Source of the DNA: Pantoea sp. BAV 3049
GTDB taxonomy: Bacteria > Pseudomonadota > Gammaproteobacteria > Enterobacterales > Enterobacteriaceae
Assembly (NCBI RefSeq): GCF_009765445.1
Contig: NZ_WHOY01000031.1
Coordinates: forward strand, 554,405 to 604,712
Reading direction: 5' to 3'
Length of the DNA stretch: 50,308 nt
Shown here: positions 1 to 9,211 of the stretch, in pieces
Position numbering within the stretch: the stretch's first letter is position 1
Layout: the number at the start of each line of letters is the position of its first letter
The notes under the pieces: generated by a model
The model's input: only the letters and a program-made list of their open reading frames with translations
Told to the model about the DNA's origin: nothing
Databases searched by the model: none
Program-made: the position numbers and the translations under genes

Positions 1-37
1 TACAAGGAATTATCGTCAGATAACAGGATGAAAGGAA

Positions 38-1246
38 ATGGAATCTTCCGCGAATAAAAAAAGGGCACCTCGCTGTGTTCTTTATTCTCACGACACGATG
101 GGGTTTGGGCATATCCGTCGCAATATCCTGCTAAGTCAGGCGGTTCTCGACGCTCTGCCCAACGCAGAAGTCCTGCTGATTTCTGGTGTACGTGAGGCTG
201 GCCGCTTTACCCTCCGTAAGGGGGTGGATAGCGTTATTCTTCCTTCTTATATAAAAACACCCGAGGGTAAATATCAGCCACGATCGCTTGGCAAAAAAAT
301 AAAATCATTGGTCAGACTGCGTGAACAAATAATTTACTCGGCCATTAATGCATTTTCCCCGGATGTCATGATTGTGGATAATGTGCCCCGGGGGGCCATG
401 CGTGAGTTGGATCTCAGCCTGCCATTACTTTCCCGCCTTGGTACACATATGGTGCTTGGGTTAAGGGATATCATTGACGAACCTCAGGCAGTGAAAAAAC
501 AGTGGGATAAACAGGAGAACAGTCAGGCGATCCGTGACTTTTATTCCACCATCTGGATATACGGCGATAAAAAACTCTATGACCTGCGCAAAGAATATCA
601 TTTCGATGCACAGACCAATAAAAAAATAAACTTCACCGGTTATCTGGATTCGGCTCAACGTACCCAGTCCGACGACAATGATGGTCTGCTTTTGGGCAAC
701 GGCAACTTACCCTATGTGCTTTGCGTGGTTGGCGGAGGACAGGACGGTTTTCATCTGGCAGAAACTTTTGCCCGTGCCCGTCTGCCCGAAGGGGTTCAGG
801 GGATCCTGGTGACCGGCTCAATGATGCCGGAAGCGCAGCGCCTGCGATTGCAGCAACTGGTTGTAGGCAGTGCTGAAAAGAGCATCGTCGGTTTCATGGC
901 CGAGCCGCTTAAGCTGCTGCGTAATGCTCGTGCAGTGGTGGCAATGGGGGGCTATAACACGGTAACGGAGATCCTGACCTTCCACAAAACCGCCCTGATA
1001 GTCCCCAGAGTATCGCCCCGGCTGGAGCAGTGGTTACGGGCTGAACGCCTGGCCCGGATGGGGCTGCTGGACTGTGTCCATCCTGACCATCTGACGGTGG
1101 ACTATCTCAGTAACTGGCTTGCCGGGTCACATCGCTTTGCCGATCCTCGCGAACGGCTTGATTTTTCAGGGTTGAACTTCGTGGCGGAAAGCGTCCGCGG
1201 CATGCTCAGTTCTGAACGTAGCCTGAGCCGCGAGGAGGCATCGTGA
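38..1246 (+). CDS. MurG/COG4671-like glycosyltransferase
   Basis: A 402-residue cytoplasmic protein with the two-domain GT-B look. The N-terminal half opens with a beta strand and the motif SHDTMGFGHIRR (about residues 17-28), a glycine-rich acceptor-side loop like that of MurG and COG4671 glycosyltransferases. The C-terminal half has a GGGQDGF turn (about 231-237) and GGYNTVTEI (about 307-315), the place where MurG-like enzymes bind the nucleotide-sugar. No signal peptide or membrane segment is seen. The ATG follows an AAAGGA stretch closely. It is the first gene in the window of a six-gene operon and overlaps the next gene by 4 bp (GTGA). The likely role is adding a sugar to a lipid- or glycan-bound acceptor; substrate and linkage cannot be read from sequence. 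Its first third is AT-richer than the following genes. Confidence 0.75.
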   Translation: MESSANKKRAPRCVLYSHDTMGFGHIRRNILLSQAVLDALPNAEVLLISGVREAGRFTLRKGVDSVILPSYIKTPEGKYQPRSLGKKIKSLVRLREQIIYSAINAFSPDVMIVDNVPRGAMRELDLSLPLLSRLGTHMVLGLRDIIDEPQAVKKQWDKQENSQAIRDFYSTIWIYGDKKLYDLRKEYHFDAQTNKKINFTGYLDSAQRTQSDDNDGLLLGNGNLPYVLCVVGGGQDGFHLAETFARARLPEGVQGILVTGSMMPEAQRLRLQQLVVGSAEKSIVGFMAEPLKLLRNARAVVAMGGYNTVTEILTFHKTALIVPRVSPRLEQWLRAERLARMGLLDCVHPDHLTVDYLSNWLAGSHRFADPRERLDFSGLNFVAESVRGMLSSERSLSREEAS

Positions 1247-2448
1247 TTTCTCAACCTCTGCACGTGGGTTACGTGCTTAAACGTTATCCCCGTTTTTCCG
1301 AGACCTTTGTGGTGAATGAGATCCTGGCCCACGAACGGGCCGGCATGGCGATTGATATTTTTGCGCTCGGCCCGGTAATGGAAGCCCATTTTCAACATGA
1401 TATCGGCGCGGTCAGGGCACCGGTAAGCCGTCTGCCTGAGAAGCAACGCAATGTGGAGCACTACTGGGCGCTGGTGAGTGAAGCCCTTGAAAAACTGCCT
1501 GGTTTAGCCCGTAAGCTGGAAGAGGAGCGACAAAATAGCGTGCACGATCTGGCGCTGGCAATGCATATTGCACTGGCCGTACAGGCAGGAAACATTCAGC
1601 ATCTGCACGCCCATTTCGCCACCCAGGCTGCCACGGTGGCGCGCCTTGCTGCCAAATTCAGTGGCATCAGCTGGTCATTTACCGCCCACGCGAAGGATAT
1701 TTATTACCGCTATGACGGGGATATTTTCCTTCAGCGCAAGATTGACGATGCTGACCATATCGTGACCGTCTCTGATTACAACCTCAACTGGCTCCGCAGA
1801 GAGTACAGCCCCGAACCGCATAAAATCAGCCGCATCTATAACGGTCTGGATTTACGGCAATTCCCCTGGTCTTCCCCTTACAGGCGTCCGCCGAAAATTG
1901 TTGCAGCGGGACGACTGGTGGCGAAAAAAGGGTTTCTGGTGTTGATTGACGCCGTCAGCCGGTTAAAAGCAGCGGGAACAGCGTTTCACTGTACCTTGAT
2001 TGGCGAAGGCCCACTGCGTGAACAGCTGGAGGCCTTAATTCAGCAGGCCGGAGTGGGAGATGTTGTGACGCTCACCGGGGCCTTGCCAAGGCATCAGGTG
2101 GCTGAGGCGATCCAGAATGCTGCCGTTGTCGTCGCACCGTGCATTATCAGTGAAGATGGCGATCGTGATGGTCTGCCGACCATTTTAGTCGAGGCCATGG
2201 CGCTGGGAACTCCGGTTGTCTCCACCAACATTGTGGGGATCCCGGAATTGGTGGACAACGATGTGACGGGGCTGTGCGTGAACCCGAATGATGCGGAAGA
2301 GCTGGCGCAGGCTGTCGGCCAGCTGCTGAATGAACCGGATACTCGTGAGCGGCTGGCCAGAAAAGCCAGAGATCTTGTGGTGCGTGACTACGATGTCGAT
2401 CGCAACGCACAAAAACTCAGCGCCGTTTTCCGTTCTTTTGCCTTATGA
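1243..2448 (+). CDS. GT4-family glycosyltransferase
   Basis: A 401-residue GT-B glycosyltransferase of the GT4/RfaB type. The N-terminal acceptor domain starts LHVGYVLKRYPRFSETFVVNE, a pattern seen in GT4 enzymes of exopolysaccharide clusters. The C-terminal donor domain starts near residue 220 (AAGRLVAKKGF) and contains GLPTILVEAMALGTP at about 310-324. In the family E-x7-E motif the first Glu is Asp here (D of RDGLPTILVE), a change known in some GT4 groups. The GTG start overlaps the stop of the previous gene (GTGA), so translational coupling is likely. It probably adds one sugar of an oligosaccharide repeat built on the cytoplasmic face of the inner membrane. Donor and acceptor are unknown. 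Confidence 0.8.
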   Translation: MISQPLHVGYVLKRYPRFSETFVVNEILAHERAGMAIDIFALGPVMEAHFQHDIGAVRAPVSRLPEKQRNVEHYWALVSEALEKLPGLARKLEEERQNSVHDLALAMHIALAVQAGNIQHLHAHFATQAATVARLAAKFSGISWSFTAHAKDIYYRYDGDIFLQRKIDDADHIVTVSDYNLNWLRREYSPEPHKISRIYNGLDLRQFPWSSPYRRPPKIVAAGRLVAKKGFLVLIDAVSRLKAAGTAFHCTLIGEGPLREQLEALIQQAGVGDVVTLTGALPRHQVAEAIQNAAVVVAPCIISEDGDRDGLPTILVEAMALGTPVVSTNIVGIPELVDNDVTGLCVNPNDAEELAQAVGQLLNEPDTRERLARKARDLVVRDYDVDRNAQKLSAVFRSFAL

Positions 2449-2484
2449 ACTTTGCTTTCCCAGGGAAAAAAGGATTTTTCTAAA

Positions 2485-3657
2485 ATGCGAGTCGCTTACA
2501 TCTGTGCCGATGCCGGAATTCCCGTCTTTGGCTGTAAAGGTGCGTCGGTACATATTCAGGAAGTGCTGCGCGCGTTAATCAAAAAGGGGGCGGAAATTGT
2601 CCTGTTTGCCAGCCGGATTGACAGCCCACCTCCACAGGATCTGAGAGGGATCCAGCTCTGTTCGTTGCCCCAGGCGAAATCAAAAAGCGCCGATCGGGCC
2701 GAAGCTGCACTGGAGGCCAATCAGCAACTGGTTCAGGCGCTGGAAGATAACGGTCCCTTCGATCTGGTGTATGAACGCTATTCATTGTGGAGTCATGCAG
2801 GTCTGGATTTCGCCAGCCGCCAGGGCTGGAAGACGGTGCTGGAGGTGAATGCGCCGCTGATTGAGGAGCAGCGCAACTACCGCGAGCTGGTGGATGAAGA
2901 GCAGGCAACCTTCGTTTTGCGTTGTTTACTGGACAGTGCGGCAGCCGTTGTGGCGGTGTCGCCTGGCGTAAAGGACTACCTCGCCTCGTTTTATCGTTCG
3001 GCGGAACGAGTACATGTGATTGCTAATGGCGTGGATCCGGCTCGTTTCGCCCTCCCGGAGTTCCGGCACCAGGCGGATATCGACGAAAGCCCGGTGGTTA
3101 TTGGTTTTCTGGGCACTTTAAAACCCTGGCATGGGTTAACCACGCTGGTCGATGCGTTCAGACTTCTTCACGCGCAGCGGCCAAACACTCAGTTGCTTAT
3201 TGTCGGAGAAGGGCCTCAACGGGCAACGCTGACTGAAGCACTCCATCGCTTCGGACTGTCGGAAAGTGTTATTTTCAGCGGGGGAGTCAATCCGGCGGAG
3301 GTGCCCGGCTGGCTGGCGAAAATGGATATTGCAGTCGCCCCTTATCCTGCGCTGGCAGGATTCTATTTTTCTCCTCTGAAAATTTATGAATACATGGCCG
3401 CCAGTTTGCCGGTAGTGACGACCCGGGTGGGACATCTTGCCGGAGTGGTGAACGAAGGGCAGACCGGTTTACTGGTGGAACCGGATAATTCTGCTGCACT
3501 TTGCGAGGCCATCAGGCATCTGGTGGATAATCCCTTGTTGCGACAGCAACTCGGAAGTGCGGGACGCATTAATGTGACCATGCAACACAGCTGGGATGCC
3601 GTAACGGAGCAAATATTGCGGATTGCAGATCTCCGGCTTGCGGATCGGGAGCCGTGA
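2485..3657 (+). CDS. GT4-family glycosyltransferase
   Basis: A 390-residue second GT4-type enzyme. The ATG at 2485 is preferred over an upstream in-frame TTG at 2452 because an AAAAAAGGA ribosome-binding site lies 11 bases before it and the protein then starts MRVAYICADAGIPVFG, a normal GT-B beginning. The donor domain has GFLGTLKPWHG (about 210-220), LLIVGEGPQR (about 238-247) and SPLKIYEYMAA (about 304-314), the variant of the E-x7-E region that keeps only the second Glu. It shares low similarity with the preceding GT4, as expected for two enzymes adding successive sugars. It lies 36 bp after that gene and its stop overlaps the ABC transporter start. Substrate is unknown. Confidence 0.78.
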   Translation: MRVAYICADAGIPVFGCKGASVHIQEVLRALIKKGAEIVLFASRIDSPPPQDLRGIQLCSLPQAKSKSADRAEAALEANQQLVQALEDNGPFDLVYERYSLWSHAGLDFASRQGWKTVLEVNAPLIEEQRNYRELVDEEQATFVLRCLLDSAAAVVAVSPGVKDYLASFYRSAERVHVIANGVDPARFALPEFRHQADIDESPVVIGFLGTLKPWHGLTTLVDAFRLLHAQRPNTQLLIVGEGPQRATLTEALHRFGLSESVIFSGGVNPAEVPGWLAKMDIAVAPYPALAGFYFSPLKIYEYMAASLPVVTTRVGHLAGVVNEGQTGLLVEPDNSAALCEAIRHLVDNPLLRQQLGSAGRINVTMQHSWDAVTEQILRIADLRLADREP

Positions 3658-5474
3658 TGCAGCACAGTTGGATGAAGGTTGCTTCCCGTTTTTCACCTTA
3701 TCTTCGCCAGCAGCGTGGCGTTATTGTCCGTGCGTTGCTGGCACTGCTGCTGGCCACTGCGATGCGGCTGCTGGAGCCGTGGCCGCTGGCATTTATTGTT
3801 GATAATTTGCTGGCGAAGGATCATACCTCTACCGGGACGCTGGCCGGACTTACTGCTTCACTGACGGTAGAAGAGCTGCTGCTGCTCTGTGCCGGAAGCG
3901 TTATTGTTATCGCAGCCGTAAAGGCGGCACTGAGTTATTTCAGTACTATCGGGCTGGCTATCGCCGGCAGCCGGATCATCAGTGCGGTAAGGGTGGAGTT
4001 ATTTCGGCATTTACAAAGTCTGTCGCTGCGGTTCCATCAGCAGGCTAAAACGGGCGACCTGGCGATGCGTCTGATCAATGACATTGGCATGCTGCGCGAG
4101 GCAATCATTACTGCACTGGTGCCAATGCTGGCTAATGTGCTGATCCTGGTAGGGATGTTCAGCATGATGCTGTATATCGACTGGGATCTGGCGCTGATCT
4201 CTTTGCTGCCATTGCCGCTGTTGTGGTGGAGCACCCGACTTTCCAGTAAAAAAATACACAAGGTAAGCCGCGAGCAGCGCAAGCGGGAAGGTGCGCTGGC
4301 GGCCAGCTCGGCGGAGTTTCTTGGCGCTATGGGGGTCGTGCAGGCTCTTTCGCTGGAGTCGGTAGCCTCCCGCAGTTTTGCCAGCGATGACGGAAAAAGC
4401 CTGCAGCAAAACGTCCGGTCGCGGCGACTGCTGGCGGGCCTGGAACGCCGCGTGGATTTGATCATCGCTTTCGCCACCGCCATCGTGCTCTTCGATGGCG
4501 CTACTGATGTGCTGGCGGGGACGATGTCGCCGGGCGATCTGCTGATTTTTGTCTCCTACCTGAAAAACTCTTTCCGCCCGGTCCGCGAGTACGCCAAATA
4601 TGCCGGACGTCTGTCAAAAGCGCTGGCGGCCGCTGAGCGCGTGACCAACCTGCTGGATCTGCAGCCGGAAATAGTCGACCGTCCGGGAGCGAAACCGCTG
4701 ACCGCTGTTCGGGGAGAGATCTGTTTTGAACGGGTGAGTTTTGCTTACGCCAGACCAGGGCAGGAGCGGCTTAATCTGCTGAATCAGATCGACTTTAGCC
4801 TGTCTGCCGGAGAGTCGCTGGCGATCGTTGGCCCCTCAGGCACCGGTAAATCAACGTTGCTCAGCCTGCTGTTGCGGCTGTATGAGCCACTATCCGGGCG
4901 CATCCTGCTGGATGGTCAGGACATCAGTGACTGTACGATTAAAAGCATCCGTCAATCTATCAGCTACGTGCCTCAGGATAACCTGCTGTTCGGTCTGACC
5001 GTGCGTGAAAATATCGCGCTGGCTGCCACGCAAGAGGTCACGGACGAACAGGTCTTTGCGGCGGCACGGCTGGCCCGGGCGCATGAGTTTATTCTTGGGC
5101 TGCCAGAAGGGTATGACACGGTACTGAGTGAACGGGGCACTTCCCTTTCTGGTGGGCAGCGTCAGCGGATCTCCATTGCCCGTGCGGCTATCCGGCAAAG
5201 CCCTGTTCTGTTGCTTGATGAACCGGGGACCGGCCTGGACAGTGAAGGGGAATATTATCTGATGGAAGCGCTGACCCAGCTGATGGTTGAGCGCACCACG
5301 GTTATTGTGACCCATAACCTCTCTTTTGCAGCAAGAGCGCAGCGTATCCTGGTGCTGGAAAACGGCAGGGTAGTGGAGCAGGGAACGCATAACACACTGT
5401 TGGCGAATAAGGGCCGTTACGCAGAGCTATGGGCCATCCAACAGCCAGATTATCAGCAGCTATGCGAGAGTTAA
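3657..5474 (+). CDS. MsbA-type ABC exporter (fused TMD-NBD)
   Basis: A 605-residue half-transporter with membrane and ATPase domains in one chain, so a homodimer is expected. Residues about 20-310 hold six hydrophobic segments. The ATPase domain has Walker A GPSGTGKST (about 392-400), a Q-loop (YVPQDN, about 440), the signature LSGGQRQR (about 497-504), Walker B LLLLDEP (about 518-524) and the H-loop His in VIVTHN (about 550); all catalytic residues are present. ATG 3657 is chosen over GTG 3654 because of better spacing from GGGAG. This architecture is that of MsbA lipid flippases and NdvA/ChvA glucan exporters. Placed between glycosyltransferases and an outer-membrane barrel, it most likely moves the glycan or glycolipid across the inner membrane. 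Peptide or drug export is a less likely alternative. Confidence 0.85.
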   Translation: MQHSWMKVASRFSPYLRQQRGVIVRALLALLLATAMRLLEPWPLAFIVDNLLAKDHTSTGTLAGLTASLTVEELLLLCAGSVIVIAAVKAALSYFSTIGLAIAGSRIISAVRVELFRHLQSLSLRFHQQAKTGDLAMRLINDIGMLREAIITALVPMLANVLILVGMFSMMLYIDWDLALISLLPLPLLWWSTRLSSKKIHKVSREQRKREGALAASSAEFLGAMGVVQALSLESVASRSFASDDGKSLQQNVRSRRLLAGLERRVDLIIAFATAIVLFDGATDVLAGTMSPGDLLIFVSYLKNSFRPVREYAKYAGRLSKALAAAERVTNLLDLQPEIVDRPGAKPLTAVRGEICFERVSFAYARPGQERLNLLNQIDFSLSAGESLAIVGPSGTGKSTLLSLLLRLYEPLSGRILLDGQDISDCTIKSIRQSISYVPQDNLLFGLTVRENIALAATQEVTDEQVFAAARLARAHEFILGLPEGYDTVLSERGTSLSGGQRQRISIARAAIRQSPVLLLDEPGTGLDSEGEYYLMEALTQLMVERTTVIVTHNLSFAARAQRILVLENGRVVEQGTHNTLLANKGRYAELWAIQQPDYQQLCES

Positions 5475-5488
5475 CAAGGAAGAGCGGA

Positions 5489-7777
5489 ATGTTACTGGAT
5501 AAGGATATTGAAGTAGTGAAAAGCGACGCCGATCTGCCGGGGCTGATCGCAATGCTGGATAGCGAATTTCTGCTGGAGAAGCTGCAGGGGTTGCCGCAAT
5601 TTGCCGATCTTCGCCAGCTGCAAACGGACTATTTGCGTTACAAACCTGCGACCAGCTGTGCGGCGACACTGCTCTTAACGTTTGCAGACGGACGCAAGCA
5701 GTATCTTTTTGCAAAAGCCCTGACGATGGCCCGTTTTGTTGTCTCATGGCAGCATCCAAAACGACAAAGGTTGGTGGAAAAACAGGATCCTTCCGCTCCG
5801 GTAGCACTTCCTGAACTGGGCATTATTTTAACTTATCCCCAGCAGGATCGTGCACTCCCTCAGCTTGGCTTGCTGACTCCCTCCGCGCAGCGTGATGCCC
5901 TTTTCCGTCAGTGGCTTCCGGGGCTTTCTGGCAGTGCAGAAATCAGTGTGCAGATCATGCGTTATAAACCTGAGCGCAGGTTACTGGCACTGTTATACAG
6001 CGATGGTCAGCCCCGTGCTGTGCTGCGCTTCGCCAGCGCCAGTCGTTTTGAGCCGATGCTGGCGGGGAATCAGTGGGGGCACACCACCGGTGAAATCACC
6101 CTTCTGGCGGTAGTGCCGGAATACCGGTTACTGATCACCGAGTGGATTGAGGGACAAACCCTTTGTCCCGAGCAGGGAGGGTGCTGGCAGGAAAGCGATC
6201 TTTTCCTCACCGGACGCCAGCTGGCTGGAATACATCAGGATGACTCCATTTCACCCGCGACGTTGTGCGCCCTGGAGGGTACCAGCGGGGCCAGAAATGT
6301 ACTGGACACGCTGCGGGCTATCTGTCCGCAGCAGGAGACACTGTTTTCCATGCTGCTGGATGAGCTCGACCGGAGATTAGCGGTCCATCACTTCAAACCG
6401 GCTTTGATTCACGGCGATTTTTCCATTGATCAGGTGGTCAGGCTTTCTACTGAGCGACAGCTAAGAATTATCGACTGGGATCGGTCTGCGCTGGGAAATC
6501 CGGCGAGCGATCTGGCTGCTTTCCAGGCCAGGATTGAGCTGCAGGTCATCGAAGGTCTGCTCAGCCAGCAACAGGGAAGCCAGGCGATTGCGACTTTCCA
6601 TGCTGGCTACGTCGCATCGGGCGACCGGTTACCGCAGTATCTGAATGAGTACACGGCTCTGGCTATGCTGCAACTGGCTGCTGAGCCGTTCCGGAAACGT
6701 GCTGCGGACTGGTCACAGCAAATTGAAGCCTTGCTGCTTCGGGTGCAGCAATTACTGGCTTTACCTGCCACTTTACCGGCGGATGCTGCCCTGCAGCGTT
6801 TGCTCAATCGTCAGCAGATGGAGGAGCCACTGCGTGCGGTGCTGGCGTTGCCAGAGGCCAGTATTCTGAACCGTATCGGGCTTGTCGCCAGCAAGCCTGG
6901 CCGGCGATCCGTACTGGAATATCAGTTTGTCGTGCAAGGCAGCAGCGCGCCTTTTTCAGTGGTGGGAAAATATCGCTGTAAGGGGATCAATCAGCACGGT
7001 TATGCCGTACAGCAGGCGCTGTGGCGTAACGATTTTGGTGCCAATAGCGACATTGCCGTACCGGAACCTCTTGCGATATTGCCCGCCTGCCATCTGTGGA
7101 TACAGCGTAAGGTGGCAGGCCCCTGTATGACTGCCTTGCTCTTTCCGGATAACGATCGTCTGTTTGAGCTGGGCTACTGTGCCGGGAAGGCGCTGGCGAA
7201 AATACAGTCCAGTCGGACGGCCAGCACCCTGGTCACGGAGAAGTGCTGGACCCTGCAGGATGAGCTGAGGGTCCTCAGGCTGCGGCTCGCTGCGGCCAGT
7301 GATGACCGTCCTGAATGGGCCAGCCGCATCACACGTGTTTTCAGCGCCTGTGAGTCACTCACCCATTCTCTGTCTGGTGCGAATAACGTTTTTGTCCACC
7401 GTGATTTCTATCCCGCCCAACTGCTGGTTCCCGATGAATCCCCGGCGCGGATCGTGATTCTTGATTTTGATCTCTCCGCCACTGGCGCGGCGGCACTGGA
7501 CGCAGGGAACTATCTGGCCCATGTGCAGGAACAGGCATTACGCTGCTGGGGAGAGGTGGACGCTCTTAACCTCCATGAGCAGGGACTTATCGAAGGCTGG
7601 CAGCAGCACAGTCAGCCAGCGGACGAGCAAGATATTGCCATCTTTACCCTGCTTGCTCTGGCTCGTCATATAGGTATCAGCCTGCTGTTTGCGGAGCGGC
7701 ATGCGGTGACGGAGCGCCTGCTTTCTCTCTGCGAACAGAGACTGAAAAATGAATTCGTCAGCAGGGAGGCTGAATGA
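5489..7777 (+). CDS. Tandem aminoglycoside-phosphotransferase-like kinase
   Basis: A 762-residue cytoplasmic protein with two APH/choline-kinase-like domains in one chain. The first domain has the catalytic loop HGDFSIDQ (His308) and the metal-binding IIDWDR (Asp329). The second has HRDFYPAQ (His637) and ILDFDL (Asp659). Both copies keep the catalytic Asp and Mg-binding Asp, so both could be active. ATG 5489 is preferred over an upstream in-frame start at 5429 inside the ABC gene, because AAGGA lies 8 bases before it. The gene starts 14 bp after the exporter and its stop overlaps the next start. APH-fold enzymes phosphorylate hydroxyls of sugars, choline or amino-sugars, so phosphorylation of a pathway sugar or lipid precursor is the natural guess; the real substrate is unknown. 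Confidence 0.72.
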   Translation: MLLDKDIEVVKSDADLPGLIAMLDSEFLLEKLQGLPQFADLRQLQTDYLRYKPATSCAATLLLTFADGRKQYLFAKALTMARFVVSWQHPKRQRLVEKQDPSAPVALPELGIILTYPQQDRALPQLGLLTPSAQRDALFRQWLPGLSGSAEISVQIMRYKPERRLLALLYSDGQPRAVLRFASASRFEPMLAGNQWGHTTGEITLLAVVPEYRLLITEWIEGQTLCPEQGGCWQESDLFLTGRQLAGIHQDDSISPATLCALEGTSGARNVLDTLRAICPQQETLFSMLLDELDRRLAVHHFKPALIHGDFSIDQVVRLSTERQLRIIDWDRSALGNPASDLAAFQARIELQVIEGLLSQQQGSQAIATFHAGYVASGDRLPQYLNEYTALAMLQLAAEPFRKRAADWSQQIEALLLRVQQLLALPATLPADAALQRLLNRQQMEEPLRAVLALPEASILNRIGLVASKPGRRSVLEYQFVVQGSSAPFSVVGKYRCKGINQHGYAVQQALWRNDFGANSDIAVPEPLAILPACHLWIQRKVAGPCMTALLFPDNDRLFELGYCAGKALAKIQSSRTASTLVTEKCWTLQDELRVLRLRLAAASDDRPEWASRITRVFSACESLTHSLSGANNVFVHRDFYPAQLLVPDESPARIVILDFDLSATGAAALDAGNYLAHVQEQALRCWGEVDALNLHEQGLIEGWQQHSQPADEQDIAIFTLLALARHIGISLLFAERHAVTERLLSLCEQRLKNEFVSREAE

Positions 7778-9114
7778 TGAAAAGAGTGAGTTATCTTTGT
7801 TTACTGGTTTCAATTCTCGCCTTCCCACTGGACGGTGTGGCCACTGACAGTGTACCAACCGGTAAGCACATCCCTCACACCAGAAAAAAAGCCTCTCCTG
7901 ACCCGCGGCCAGGGGAGGCGCTGGCCGTCCATTTACGGACCATTGTGGAAGCCACGCAGCTCAGAAACAGCAAGCTTCGCTATGGCGACAAAAGAACCAA
8001 TAAGCTGGAGCTGGAGCCGACCGCCAGGCTGAGCGTCAGGGCTTTTAAAGGGCGACCGGTCTCTTTTTTTGGCGAGCTGGAATTCATCCAGAAGAAAAAG
8101 CGGGAGACGGGAAAAGAGGCTAAGACCACCGACACATTGAATTTTAATCAGGCCTGGCTGCAATTCGATGAGTCGCTGATCCCGGATGTGGATTTACGGC
8201 TTGGCCGCTGGCTGTTACGTGATGAGCGGGAATGGCTGTTTGATGAAAATATCGATGGCGTCTATGCGAAGTATGACGGCAAGGTGGAGACCGAGTTCGT
8301 CGCCGGGCAGGTTAACTACTGGCAGCGTGACCTGCTGGACAGCAGTACGCGCGGCAATAAAACCAACATTCTGGCACTGATCCCCCGTTATGACCTCAGT
8401 CAGCACTGGCTGGTGGGGGGCTATGCTGTGTATCAGAATGGCCGGGCCACGAAAGAAGATCGTCAGTTAAATATGGGACTGCGCTCCTGGGCCTCACCAC
8501 GGCAGGATTTCAGCCACTGGCTGGATGTTTCCACCGTCCGGGGCCAGAAAGATCGACAACAGCTGAGAGGGTATGCGGCGGATAGCGGCGTAACCTTGAG
8601 GCTGAAAGAGATGCCGCTGGAGCCGCGTTTCACGCTCGGCTATGCCTGGGGCAGTGCGGATAAAGACAGCGACGAGCGAGTCAGCAGACGCTATCGTCAA
8701 ACTGGCTTACAGGGTAATGAAGCGACCTTTGGCGGCATGGCTAAATTCAAAATCTATGGCGACACCCTCGCCCCTGAACTGACCAATATCCACATTATTA
8801 CAGCCGGAACGGGAATTGACCTGGGTAAGCAGGCGTCACTGGATGTGGTTTATCACTATTATCGCCAGCATCGCCTCGCGGCACTGGTTGATGATACCAC
8901 CGCGCTGGAGGCCAAATATGACCGCCAAACAACGAAAAAACTGGGATCGGCGCTGGACGTGATTGTGGGCTGGCGGCCTCATCAGCGGGTGAGGCTGGAG
9001 GGTGGCATGGCCTGGTTTGCGCCTTCTTCCCGCTTTCATGCTGGTTCCAGCCGCCACAGCCCGCGCGCCGGTAATGCCAGTTCATGGTGGCTAAAAGCGG
9101 AGGTGAGATTTTAA
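7774..9114 (+). CDS. AlgE-like outer-membrane export barrel
   Basis: A 446-residue protein with a clear Sec signal peptide (MMKRVSYLCLLVSILAFP, cleavage probably near GVATD at about 25). The mature part is rich in alternating aromatic/polar beta strands and ends in a phenylalanine (WLKAEVRF), the C-terminal sorting signal of outer-membrane barrels. The run VDLRLGRWLLRDEREWLFDENIDG is reminiscent of the alginate-export (AlgE) porin family. Two start codons (7774, 7777) are possible; the ORF overlaps the kinase stop (ATGA). As the last gene of the operon it would carry the glycan through the outer membrane. In alginate systems the periplasmic partners are AlgK and other proteins; none of these is in view, so they may lie left of the window or not exist. 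Assignment to AlgE rather than another barrel family is by pattern only. Confidence 0.7.
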   Translation: MMKRVSYLCLLVSILAFPLDGVATDSVPTGKHIPHTRKKASPDPRPGEALAVHLRTIVEATQLRNSKLRYGDKRTNKLELEPTARLSVRAFKGRPVSFFGELEFIQKKKRETGKEAKTTDTLNFNQAWLQFDESLIPDVDLRLGRWLLRDEREWLFDENIDGVYAKYDGKVETEFVAGQVNYWQRDLLDSSTRGNKTNILALIPRYDLSQHWLVGGYAVYQNGRATKEDRQLNMGLRSWASPRQDFSHWLDVSTVRGQKDRQQLRGYAADSGVTLRLKEMPLEPRFTLGYAWGSADKDSDERVSRRYRQTGLQGNEATFGGMAKFKIYGDTLAPELTNIHIITAGTGIDLGKQASLDVVYHYYRQHRLAALVDDTTALEAKYDRQTTKKLGSALDVIVGWRPHQRVRLEGGMAWFAPSSRFHAGSSRHSPRAGNASSWWLKAEVRF

Positions 9115-9162
9115 AAGAGCGACTTCAATCTCTCTTTACATCTTCTCTGTACGATTCAGGTG

Positions 9163-9193
9163 AAGAGCCGTGGCATACTACGGCTCTTTTTTT
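9163..9193 (+). terminator. Rho-independent terminator after the glycan operon
   Basis: A 9-bp perfect stem AAGAGCCGT / ACGGCTCTT (9163-9171 with 9180-9188), an 8-base loop and T7 (9187-9193). It ends the polysaccharide-like operon and lies only 18 bp before the yjeT start. Confidence 0.9.
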
Positions 9194-9211
9194 GTGGATA
9201 ATCCTCGTATT

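Noticed and set aside
5489..7777. Aminoglycoside resistance gene
   Set aside because: The APH motifs are generic to the kinase fold, the protein is twice the size of resistance enzymes and it lies inside a glycan operon.
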